7,599 bases of DNA. Origin: an uncultured Clostridia bacterium (lineage in GTDB: Bacteria > Bacillota_A > Clostridia > Christensenellales > Borkfalkiaceae). The stretch is from assembly GCA_934292955.1 (NCBI GenBank), contig CAKQXZ010000093.1, positions 1 to 7,599 of the forward strand, written 5' to 3'. Shown here in pieces: positions 1 through 6,369 of the stretch; the first letter of the stretch is position 1, and every line of letters starts with the position of its first letter. Position numbers and translations under genes: made by a program. The notes below the pieces were generated by a model. It saw only the letters and a program-made list of their open reading frames with translations, ran no database searches and was not told the DNA's origin.

Positions 1-14
1 TTACTTCTACCGAA

Positions 15-17
15 TAA
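15..17 (+). other. In-frame TAA interrupting the surface-protein frame
   Basis: The codons before and after this TAA read TSTE, stop, ENTVVVQV. The following residues look like interior beta strands of an Ig-like domain, not a mature start, and no initiation codon follows for 360 bases. The stop could be a real nonsense mutation, a frameshift scar, or a base error near a contig end. Only 14 bases lie upstream, so these cannot be separated here. Confidence 0.6.
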
Positions 18-2906
18 GAAAACACCGTCGTTGTTCAGGTCAACTCTAAAACTACCGTTGACGTAAACTATAAACTCACCCTTACCCTTACCGATAAAAA
101 CGGCACCGCTTATACGAGAGAGGACGGAACAACCTATAGCGCGGATTTTAATCACGTTGTTCCGAGATATACTCTTGTTAACTTCGAACAATTCGTTGCT
201 GCGGCGGACGCAGGCAGCAAGCAAACCGTTACTGTCGTTGGTTATCTTGTAGGTATAGTTTCCACAACGTCCGGTTCTTCTAAAGGTTGTATTTATCTTA
301 TCGATAAAGAAGGTCACGGATATTATGCTTATAAACCCGCAGGTGTTCCCGGTGACGCAGTAAAGAATGATGAACAATTGCGCGAAGCATGGCCTGTCGG
401 AACCGAAATTCAGGTAAGCGGTGTTCCTGCTTGCCCGTTTGGACAATATGAATTCGATTATGGTTGCACCGTCACTAAGACCGGCAACAAAATCACCCAG
501 GAAGAACTTAATAAATATTACAGAGACGCTACCGAAGATTGGGGCAAAGCAACTGATAATACCGATAAGTCTCTTATCCCCTATCAGAATTCGCTTGTTG
601 AACTTAAGGGCGCAAAATTCACCTCGTATAGCGGCAAATATTACTATTTCACCGTAAACGGCGTTCAGTACAATATCTTTAATACAAACTATTTCATGGA
701 CGGCGAAGACGTTAAAACGCTTCTTGATAAATACGTATCAGGCAAACAGGCAACCATCAAAGGACTTGTTTCCGTATACGACAAGAAATATCAGATCTAT
801 CCTTTAGGACTTGACTGTATCGATAACGTTCAGGATACTACTTTCTCCGCTCAGGAAAAGATTAAAACAACAATTTCTGAACTGGCGTCGTCTGTTACCA
901 CCAAATACACCCAAGACGCCGAAAACCAAACTCTTCCCGCAGCCGGGACAACGTTCAGCGATGTAACAATCACGTGGTCACTCGATAAAGATTATGACGG
1001 CATAACCCTTAACAACGGTGTTCTTTCTGTTGAACTTCAGACAGTAGTGCAAACATTTAACCTCACCGCAACCTTAACTAACGGCGGTGTAACCGAAACT
1101 AAAGTATTCGAAATCTCTGTCGACGCTAAAGAATTAGTTGAATACGAACCGGTAGCAATCACTGCACCCGCAGCAGGCGAATACAAAATCTTTATGGATA
1201 CAACTGCAAAGGGCGGAAGCATTCTTTACTTCAACGGAACACTCAACAATAGAGGTGCACTTGTTTCTACCGATAAGGCAAGCGAGGCTGCTACCGTAGT
1301 TGTTGCCGCTGTTGAAGGTAAAGCCGGCGTTTACACTCTTAAAGTTAGAGATAAATATCTCGTTGGTTATCTGAACGGAACCTACAACAACCTGAAACTT
1401 GCCGACGAAGCGGGCGAATGGACTTGGAATGACGAAATTAAAACTTTCGTTACGACTTTCATGCCTGTGAACAAGAACAATGAATCGTATGAAGCTACTT
1501 TCTATTTCGGAACTTATTTCAACGCAAAAAATAACACCGTTGGCAACACTTTCGCTCTTAGTGCTATTAGTTATGTAACCGGAGACAATAATAAGAACGT
1601 TGGGACAACTCAGTTCGTAGGTTATTTTGGAACATTACAGGAGAAAGGCGAAACACCCGAACCTACCGATGAAGAAAAACTTGCTGCAATCGTTAAAAAA
1701 GTAAGTACTACCGTTACCGCCGATTTTGACCTTGACAGCACTGTAACTTGGGCTGTTAAATCCGGTAATGCTATCACCATCGAAGGCAAAACCGCTAAGG
1801 TTACTCGTCCTGCCGCAGGCGCTGAAGATGCAACCGTAGTTCTTACCGCTACCCTTGGCAATGCAACAAAGGACGTAACTATCACCGTTAAGGCTATGCC
1901 TTCAGCTGAAATTGAAGAAGTTACTTTAGCTGACTTCCTTACTGCAAAAGATAGCACCGAAGTATTCTATAAAATTTCGGGTGTAGTTGTTTATGTTGAA
2001 AATACTACCTTTGGTAATATTTATATAAGCGACGGAAAGACTACAGTTTATGTCTACGGACTTTGCGCTGAAAGAATGTCATACACCACCGGCTGGAATA
2101 ACGCTAAAGACTTTAACACTCTTGGTGTTGAAGCTGGAACTTATGTAACTCTTGCTTCGGCAAAAGGTTCTTTTAGTGGTAATGCTCAGGCTGTTGGCTC
2201 TGGTCTTATTGAAAAAAGAGCCGGTACTGATGTTGAAAAAACTTATGTCGACAAATACTCTGCTCAGAAAAAACTCGACAAAATTTCTGTTGACGGAATA
2301 GTAAGTGCAGATATCAAACTCGATACAAACGCTGAATGGACGTCTTCTAATACTGCGGCAATCGAAATTATTAAAGGTGAATCTACTGTAACCGGTAAAG
2401 TTACTCGTGGCGAATCTGACGTAGAAGTTACTCTTACGGCAACTGTTACCGTCAATGGTCAGAGCGTAAGCAAAGAATTCAAAGTTACAGTTCTCTCAAC
2501 TGCAACCAAAAGCAAAACTGTTACAATGCAATATACAGGAGCAGTTACAACTAACATGGCTGCTGATAACAATGCGGCAACGGTTGGATTAGATGAAACG
2601 CTTTTCACAATTTTGTCTACAAAAACAGGTAGTAACCATGTTGGACTTAATAAGGATGGCACGATCCGTTTATACAGTGGAAAATCCTGTGAACTTACGA
2701 TTTCAGTAACTGAAGGTCATACTATTAAGAGCATTAAAGTTAGCTTTGGTTCTAAAAGCAATGGTACGCTTTTAGTTACTGATGGAGAAACTGAAATTAC
2801 AGGAACTTCTGATGTTTATACTGTAAATGGTTCAAAAGTTGTATTGGCTAACAGCAAATCATCTGGTCAGGTTCATATTACATCAATTGAAATTATTTAC
2901 GAATAA
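18..2906 (+). CDS. Large mosaic exported protein with Ig-like and OB-like modules, N-terminus missing
   Basis: Function is not recognised; the architecture is that of a multi-domain secreted or surface protein of gut Bacillota. The frame is open from the codon after an in-frame TAA (15-17) and encodes 962 residues, with no ATG or GTG before a TTG at 378. That TTG has no ribosome-binding site and cuts through a continuous domain, so I do not accept it as the start. Modules, counted from base 18: end of an Ig-like domain (about 1-48), two OB-like beta-barrel segments (50-158 and 160-270), an atrophied Ig-like domain (274-370), a beta-rich domain of unknown type (377-544), a short TPEPTDEEK linker, a second Ig-like domain (550-627), an OB-like domain (632-734), a third Ig-like domain (737-827) and a C-terminal beta domain (831-962). 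No catalytic motif, LPXTG signal or C-terminal membrane segment is visible. Domain names rest on sequence feel, not a profile search. Coding is certain; intactness is not. Confidence 0.8.
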   Translation, partial: ENTVVVQVNSKTTVDVNYKLTLTLTDKNGTAYTREDGTTYSADFNHVVPRYTLVNFEQFVAAADAGSKQTVTVVGYLVGIVSTTSGSSKGCIYLIDKEGHGYYAYKPAGVPGDAVKNDEQLREAWPVGTEIQVSGVPACPFGQYEFDYGCTVTKTGNKITQEELNKYYRDATEDWGKATDNTDKSLIPYQNSLVELKGAKFTSYSGKYYYFTVNGVQYNIFNTNYFMDGEDVKTLLDKYVSGKQATIKGLVSVYDKKYQIYPLGLDCIDNVQDTTFSAQEKIKTTISELASSVTTKYTQDAENQTLPAAGTTFSDVTITWSLDKDYDGITLNNGVLSVELQTVVQTFNLTATLTNGGVTETKVFEISVDAKELVEYEPVAITAPAAGEYKIFMDTTAKGGSILYFNGTLNNRGALVSTDKASEAATVVVAAVEGKAGVYTLKVRDKYLVGYLNGTYNNLKLADEAGEWTWNDEIKTFVTTFMPVNKNNESYEATFYFGTYFNAKNNTVGNTFALSAISYVTGDNNKNVGTTQFVGYFGTLQEKGETPEPTDEEKLAAIVKKVSTTVTADFDLDSTVTWAVKSGNAITIEGKTAKVTRPAAGAEDATVVLTATLGNATKDVTITVKAMPSAEIEEVTLADFLTAKDSTEVFYKISGVVVYVENTTFGNIYISDGKTTVYVYGLCAERMSYTTGWNNAKDFNTLGVEAGTYVTLASAKGSFSGNAQAVGSGLIEKRAGTDVEKTYVDKYSAQKKLDKISVDGIVSADIKLDTNAEWTSSNTAAIEIIKGESTVTGKVTRGESDVEVTLTATVTVNGQSVSKEFKVTVLSTATKSKTVTMQYTGAVTTNMAADNNAATVGLDETLFTILSTKTGSNHVGLNKDGTIRLYSGKSCELTISVTEGHTIKSIKVSFGSKSNGTLLVTDGETEITGTSDVYTVNGSKVVLANSKSSGQVHITSIEIIYE

Positions 2907-2927
2907 AATTCACTGCTCTAAACCTAC

Positions 2928-2959
2928 AAAAAGGGTTTCGCTTTTGCGAAGCCCTTTTT
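2928..2959 (+). terminator. Rho-independent terminator of the surface-protein gene
   Basis: Two 14-base arms (2928-2941 and 2946-2959) pair around a TTTT loop; the GC-rich part is GGGTTTCGC with GCGAAGCCC, ending in a run of five T. The only non-Watson-Crick pair is a U-G wobble when read on the + strand, which would be an A-C mismatch on the - strand. This supports + strand use. It lies 21 bases after the stop codon of the exported protein. Confidence 0.9.
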
Positions 2960-2978
2960 CATTGTCATAAGAACAATT

Positions 2979-3038
2979 CCGTCATCCTGAGACGTACCCG
3001 CTTGCTCTGCCTACGAAGGATCCGGGCGCAGCCGCACA
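2979..3038. repeat. 60-base dispersed repeat, copy 1
   Basis: This block begins CCGTCATCCTGAGACG and ends GGGCGCAGCCGCACA, and matches the block at 3168-3227 at 58 of 60 positions. It contains short inverted arms (CGTA with TACG, and TCCT with AGGA) around a CCCGCTTGCTCTGCC centre, plus a GGATCC palindrome. The outer parts (GTCATCCTGAG and GAAGGATC) resemble a REP-like intergenic element that I recall from many bacterial genomes; that family link is from memory. It sits between converging genes and encodes no plausible protein. Confidence 0.85.
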
Positions 3039-3068
3039 ATCTGATACACTATCTTTTTAGCAATCAAT

Positions 3069-3117
3069 CTTCGCTTTCCCCTTTTGGGGAGAGTGGCACG
3101 CAAGTGCCGAGAGAGGA
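3069..3117. repeat. Second intergenic repeat-like element with two hairpins
   Basis: This stretch has two adjacent hairpins: TCCCC-TTTT-GGGGA (3077-3090) and GGCAC-GCAA-GTGCC (3095-3108), the latter closed by a GNRA-type tetraloop. A purine-rich tail (GAGAGAGG) follows. Only one copy is in the window, so calling it a repeat rests on its resemblance, from memory, to a dispersed intergenic element of gut Clostridia. It lies between the two copies of the 60-base repeat. Confidence 0.5.
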
Positions 3118-3167
3118 CTATTTGCCGTTTTCCCCGCCCACTGTCTACAATATTAACAAGCATATAT

Positions 3168-3227
3168 CCGTCACCCTGAGACGTACCCGCTTGCTCTGCT
3201 TACGAAGGATCCGGGCGCAGCCGCACA
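3168..3227. repeat. 60-base dispersed repeat, copy 2
   Basis: Same orientation as the copy at 2979-3038, starting 189 bases later. The two differences are T to C at repeat position 7 and C to T at position 33. The sharp loss of similarity outside both copies shows that the 60-base block is the conserved unit, and not a longer duplication. Confidence 0.85.
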
Positions 3228-3260
3228 CACCACGCACTACCAATCACCCAAACCCCATAC

Positions 3261-3293
3261 AAAAAACGCACCCGAAAATCGGATGCGTTTTTT
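3261..3293 (-). terminator. Rho-independent terminator of the purBA operon
   Basis: Two 15-base arms (3261-3275 and 3279-3293) pair around a three-base loop, with A and T runs on the outside. Read on the - strand the single imperfect pair is a U-G wobble; on the + strand it would be a C-A mismatch. This favours - strand use. It starts 18 bases after the purA stop codon. Confidence 0.9.
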
Positions 3294-3311
3294 GTGTATA
3301 TCAACTTATAA

Positions 3312-4586
3312 TCAATAAACCGTAATATAACTTTCGCGTTCTGCGCCGACCGAAACGTACTTGATTTTGCAGTCGGTAACCTTTTCTATATAGCGGACAT
3401 AATCAACCGCTTCTTTAGGCAGGTCTTCCATCGTTCTGCATTCAGAAATATCGCACTTCCAGCCGTTCATATATTCATAAACTGGTTTTGCCTTTGTAAG
3501 CGCTTCGCCGCTGGGAAACTTGGTCGTTTTAACACCGTCTATTTCATAAGCGACGCATACGGGAATTTTATCAAGATAAGATAAAATATCCAGTTTAGTA
3601 AGCGCAATTTCATCTGCGCCTTGAATTTTAACACCGTAAGAAGAAGCAACCACGTCAAAACCGCCAACTCTTCTCGGTCTGCCGGTTGCCGCGCCGTACT
3701 CGCCGCCCGCCGAACGAAGTTTTTCGCCTTCTTCGCCGAACAGTTCGCAAGTGAAAGGTCCTTCGCCCACGCAACTCGAATAGGCTTTCATAATGCCTAC
3801 TACTTTATCAAGTTTTTTGAACGGAATCCCCGCGCCGATGGGAGCGTACGCCGCAATCGTGCTTGACGACGACGTATAAGGATAAATACCGAAATCAATA
3901 TCACGCAGCGCGCCGAGTTGAGCTTCGAACATAACGTTTTCGCCCGATTTGATTGCGCCGTCAAGATATTCCGTCGTATCGGTGATATAATCTTTGAACG
4001 GCAAAGCGTAAGTTTTAAGCCATTCCATAACTGCGTCGAGTTTAACGGGTTCGCTCTTATATCCGCCTTCAACGGTCAGATTCTTCCATTCAATTATGCC
4101 TTTAAGCCTTTTTTCAATGCCGTCAAAATGCAGAATATCGCCCATTCTGAGCGTTTTCTTCATATATTTATCTGCATAAACGGGCGCAATGCCGCGACGG
4201 GTCGAACCGAACTTCGCGTCGCCGAGCCTGTCTTCTTCAAGACAATCGAGAAGAACATGATACGGCATGCAAATCGTAGCGCGGTCGCTTATTTTAAGAT
4301 TTGCGGGAGTAATTTCAACGCCCTTTTCGCGAAGATTGTTTACTTCGTTGAACAAATGCTTTACGTCGATGACCATTCCGGGGCCAAGCACGTTTACCGT
4401 GTCTTTACGAAGTATGCCCGACGGAAGCAGATTAAGAACTACCTTAAGTTTTCCGTCATCAATAGTGTGCCCGGCGTTGTTTCCGCCCTGATAGCGGCAT
4501 ACAACGTTGTAATTCTGCGAAAGCAGGTCAACCATTCTGCCCTTACCTTCGTCGCCCCAGTTAATTCCGACAATAGCTGTTAACAT
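3312..4586 (-). CDS. purA: Adenylosuccinate synthetase
   Basis: Catalyses GTP-dependent joining of IMP and aspartate to give adenylosuccinate, the first committed step from IMP to AMP, in the cytoplasm. At 424 residues it is close to the usual length of about 430. Visible motifs: WGDEGKG at 10-16 with the catalytic Asp12, RYQGGNNAGHT at 31-41 with catalytic His40, IPSG-like LLPSGILR at 53-60, TGRPRR at 301-306 and the guanine-binding TKLD at 330-333. Odd points: positions 127-132 read GSTRRG where GTTGRG is typical, 143 is Lys where Arg is usual, and 221-225 read EAQLG where EGAQG is typical. The GTP site and the two catalytic residues are kept, so it is probably active and belongs to a divergent clade. 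The ATG start has an AGGAGA site seven bases upstream, and the protein begins directly with the P-loop strand as expected. It follows purB after 43 bases and ends in TGA. Confidence 0.96.
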   Translation of the reverse strand: MLTAIVGINWGDEGKGRMVDLLSQNYNVVCRYQGGNNAGHTIDDGKLKVVLNLLPSGILRKDTVNVLGPGMVIDVKHLFNEVNNLREKGVEITPANLKISDRATICMPYHVLLDCLEEDRLGDAKFGSTRRGIAPVYADKYMKKTLRMGDILHFDGIEKRLKGIIEWKNLTVEGGYKSEPVKLDAVMEWLKTYALPFKDYITDTTEYLDGAIKSGENVMFEAQLGALRDIDFGIYPYTSSSSTIAAYAPIGAGIPFKKLDKVVGIMKAYSSCVGEGPFTCELFGEEGEKLRSAGGEYGAATGRPRRVGGFDVVASSYGVKIQGADEIALTKLDILSYLDKIPVCVAYEIDGVKTTKFPSGEALTKAKPVYEYMNGWKCDISECRTMEDLPKEAVDYVRYIEKVTDCKIKYVSVGAERESYITVY

Positions 4587-4592
4587 ATTTTT

Positions 4593-4598
4593 TCTCCT
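4593..4598 (-). promoter_or_regulatory. Ribosome-binding site of purA
   Basis: AGGAGA on the - strand, six bases from the purA ATG. It fixes the start at 4586. The purBA spacer also holds a small perfect inverted repeat, CCGAT with ATCGG (4604-4608 and 4612-4616), just upstream of this site, which could form a short hairpin in the message. Confidence 0.8.
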
Positions 4599-4629
4599 GT
4601 AATCCGATATAATCGGTCGTTTTTTATTT

Positions 4630-6090
4630 TTATACTTTTACTTCGGATTGAAGTCCTAGATATTGTTTGTTTTTATCAAGCACGGGTTTAACGACTTCTT
4701 CTAAAAATCTGATCGTCTGCGATTCTGCGCAACCCGTAAATGAAAAATCGTTAAGAATTTTATCAAGTTCATCCTTTGTCAGATTAAACGTTTTGTCGTT
4801 GATTATTTTTTCAAGCACCGTATTGTCTTTTCCGTAAAGTTTAACTTCTTTTGCCGATTCCACCGAATGACGGCGTATCGCTTCATGCAGAACCTGACGG
4901 TCGCCGCCCTTTTCCACGCAATACATTAAAATATTTTCGGTCGCCATAAACGGAAGTTCATCGCGTAAATGTCTTTTCGACATTTCGGGATAAACCGTTC
5001 CGCCCTTTATAACGTTAAGATACAGTTCGAGTATTCCGTCAACCGCAAGAAATGCTTCGGGTACCGAAATTCTTCTGTTTGCCGAATCGTCGAGAGTTCT
5101 TTCAAGCCACTGCGCCGAAGCCGTGACCGAAGCGTTCATGCAGTCGCATATAACGTATCTTGAAAGCGAAGCCATCCGTTCGCATCTCATCGGGTTGCGC
5201 TTATACGCCATTGCAGAAGAGCCGACCTGCCCGCTTTCGAACGGTTCGTCGAATTCTTTCAAATGCGACAGCAATCTTATATCCGACGAGAACTTTGCCG
5301 CGCTCTGCGCTATGCCAGAAAGCACCGACAATACAAAATAGTCTACTTTTCTCGAATAAGTCTGCCCCGATACGTCATAACAAGCCGAGAAACCGCATTT
5401 TAAGGCGATTTTTCGTTCAAGTTCGATTACCTTACGCTCGTCACCGTTAAACAGCGTTAAAAAACTTGCAGCGGTTCCCGTGGTCCCCTTGCAACCGAGA
5501 AGTTTAAGGTTATCAAGTTGATAATCGAGATTTTTAAGGTCAAAAAGCAAGTCCTGCATCCAGAGAGTGGCTCGTTTTCCGACCGTGGTCGGCTGAGCCG
5601 CCTGAAAATGCGTGTAAGCCAAAGTAGCAACGCCTTTATATTTCTCGGCAAAATCTTTAAGCGCGTCGATACAGTTGAGCAAAAGCGTTCTCACTCGCAA
5701 AAGCCCTTTTTTCATGACGATTATGTCTGTATTATCGCCGACAAAGCACGAAGTCGCGCCGAGATGAATTATTGGCTTTGCCGTCGGGCAAAGGTCGCAA
5801 TACGCTTTAAGATGCGCCATAACGTCATGGCGGAGCTTGCTTTCGTATTCCGAAACGCGTTCGTAATCGATATCGTTTACATGGGCTTTCATTTCGGCTA
5901 TCTGCTCGTCGGTAATATCAAGCCCAAGTTCTTTTTCGCTCTCCGCAAGAGCAATCCAGAGTTTACGCCAGCAAGAATACTTTTCGTCGGGCGAGAAAAT
6001 TCTTTTCATCTCGTCGCTTGCGTATCTTGTGCAAAGCGGATTTTCATAAAATTCGGGCGCCTGCTGCGTAGGGATTCCATTCGTCATCAC
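4630..6090 (-). CDS. purB: Adenylosuccinate lyase
   Basis: Cytoplasmic fumarate-lyase-superfamily enzyme that removes fumarate from adenylosuccinate to give AMP and from SAICAR to give AICAR, acting in both purine synthesis and the AMP branch. Motifs: RHDVMAH at 87-93, HLGATS at 109-114, TH at 160-161 (general acid/base region), KGTTGTAASF at 201-210, the superfamily signature loop GSSAMAYKRNP at 290-300 with the catalytic serine, and ERTLDDSANRR at 330-340. At 486 residues it is longer than the roughly 430-residue Bacillus type, and several of these stretches closely resemble human ADSL as I remember it, so it falls in the long, eukaryote-like group. The frame can start at GTG (6090) or the adjacent ATG (6087); the ATG is more likely. 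Neither has a recognisable Shine-Dalgarno site, but the conserved YENPLCTRYAS region begins at residue 15, so no later start is possible. It is upstream of purA in the same operon. Confidence 0.96.
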   Translation of the reverse strand: MMTNGIPTQQAPEFYENPLCTRYASDEMKRIFSPDEKYSCWRKLWIALAESEKELGLDITDEQIAEMKAHVNDIDYERVSEYESKLRHDVMAHLKAYCDLCPTAKPIIHLGATSCFVGDNTDIIVMKKGLLRVRTLLLNCIDALKDFAEKYKGVATLAYTHFQAAQPTTVGKRATLWMQDLLFDLKNLDYQLDNLKLLGCKGTTGTAASFLTLFNGDERKVIELERKIALKCGFSACYDVSGQTYSRKVDYFVLSVLSGIAQSAAKFSSDIRLLSHLKEFDEPFESGQVGSSAMAYKRNPMRCERMASLSRYVICDCMNASVTASAQWLERTLDDSANRRISVPEAFLAVDGILELYLNVIKGGTVYPEMSKRHLRDELPFMATENILMYCVEKGGDRQVLHEAIRRHSVESAKEVKLYGKDNTVLEKIINDKTFNLTKDELDKILNDFSFTGCAESQTIRFLEEVVKPVLDKNKQYLGLQSEVKV

Positions 6091-6156
6091 TAAAATAAGA
6101 ATATTTTTTTAACGCCCGCAAAACGCCTTACTGTTTTATTTTATCACCAACTTGAT

Positions 6157-6165
6157 TTTATAGCA
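6157..6165 (-). promoter_or_regulatory. Candidate extended -10 promoter element for purBA
   Basis: On the - strand this reads TGCTATAAA, matching the TGn-TATAAT form of extended -10 promoters that tolerate a poor -35. No good -35 hexamer lies 16-18 bases upstream. The message would begin near 6148-6150, giving a leader of about 60 bases before the purB ATG. This is a weak, motif-only call in AT-rich DNA. Confidence 0.3.
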
Positions 6166-6221
6166 AGCAAGCGCGCGGTCTAATTGAAAACAATCGTTCA
6201 AAAAGTCTTATATCTGAGTTA

Positions 6222-6237
6222 AGTTATATTTATAACT
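6222..6237. promoter_or_regulatory. Perfect 7+7 palindrome, possible operator
   Basis: AGTTATA, two bases, TATAACT: both arms match exactly. With a loop too small for a full RNA hairpin it looks more like a dimeric repressor site than a terminator. It lies about 57 bases upstream of the candidate purBA -10 element. No known regulator is assigned; AT-rich palindromes also occur by chance. Confidence 0.3.
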
Positions 6238-6320
6238 GCGCACTTATTGACTTGTGCGGCTTTGTTTCTTTTAGTAGATAACACACCGCGCGCCGCATTG
6301 TTCATAAACGATAAAACGAC

Positions 6321-6342
6321 GGAAACGCAATGTTTGCGTTCC
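6321..6342 (-). terminator. Probable weak terminator after the ABC permease operon
   Basis: On the - strand GGAACGCAA pairs with TTGCGTTTCC around a three-base loop, with one bulged T, and is followed by GTCGTTTTAT. The T-run is only four bases and is set off by four from the stem, so termination may be partial. It lies 27 bases downstream of the permease stop codon. Confidence 0.45.
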
Positions 6343-6369
6343 CGCCGAATCAGCGAATTTATATACCCG

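Larger units (their letters stand above)
6091..6369 (-). other. 279-base leader and intergenic region upstream of purB
   Basis: No gene is supported here. On the - strand it holds, in order: a hairpin just after the permease stop (6321-6342), a 9-base inverted repeat (6171-6179 with 6285-6293), a 16-base near-perfect palindrome AGTTATA-TT-TATAACT (6222-6237), an extended -10-like TGCTATAAA (6157-6165), and an AT-rich run to the purB start with no ribosome-binding site. It does not match the purine riboswitch core that I know. The layout suits an independent purBA promoter, possibly with an operator. Confidence 0.5.

Noticed and set aside
378..380. TTG start for the surface protein
   Set aside because: No ribosome-binding site, and it splits a continuous OB-like domain whose first half is encoded upstream in the same frame.
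3002..3325. 107-codon + strand frame with a duplicated CLRRIRAQPH stretch
   Set aside because: It runs through both 60-base repeat copies, both hairpins and the - strand terminator. The repeated peptide only mirrors the DNA repeat, and there is no ribosome-binding site.
3918..4583. 221-codon + strand frame opposite purA
   Set aside because: Antisense shadow of a clearly conserved gene; its residues show no family pattern.
4604..4625. Terminator between purB and purA
   Set aside because: The five-pair stem is short and T-rich sequence follows only on the + strand, where no gene ends. On the - strand it is followed by the purA ribosome-binding site.
5518..6093. 191-codon + strand frame opposite purB
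   Set aside because: Antisense shadow of purB created by codon bias, with no start signal or recognisable domain.
6181..6206. Possible PurR boxes in the purB leader (GAAC core and a GTT core)
   Set aside because: Against the Bacillus consensus the two candidates match only about 9 and 10 of 13 positions, lack the CCGAAC core, and nearly touch, whereas true pairs are spaced by about 16-17 bases.
6091..6240. Purine-type riboswitch upstream of purB
   Set aside because: The conserved core bases and three-way junction arrangement of the guanine/adenine family are not found on the - strand.
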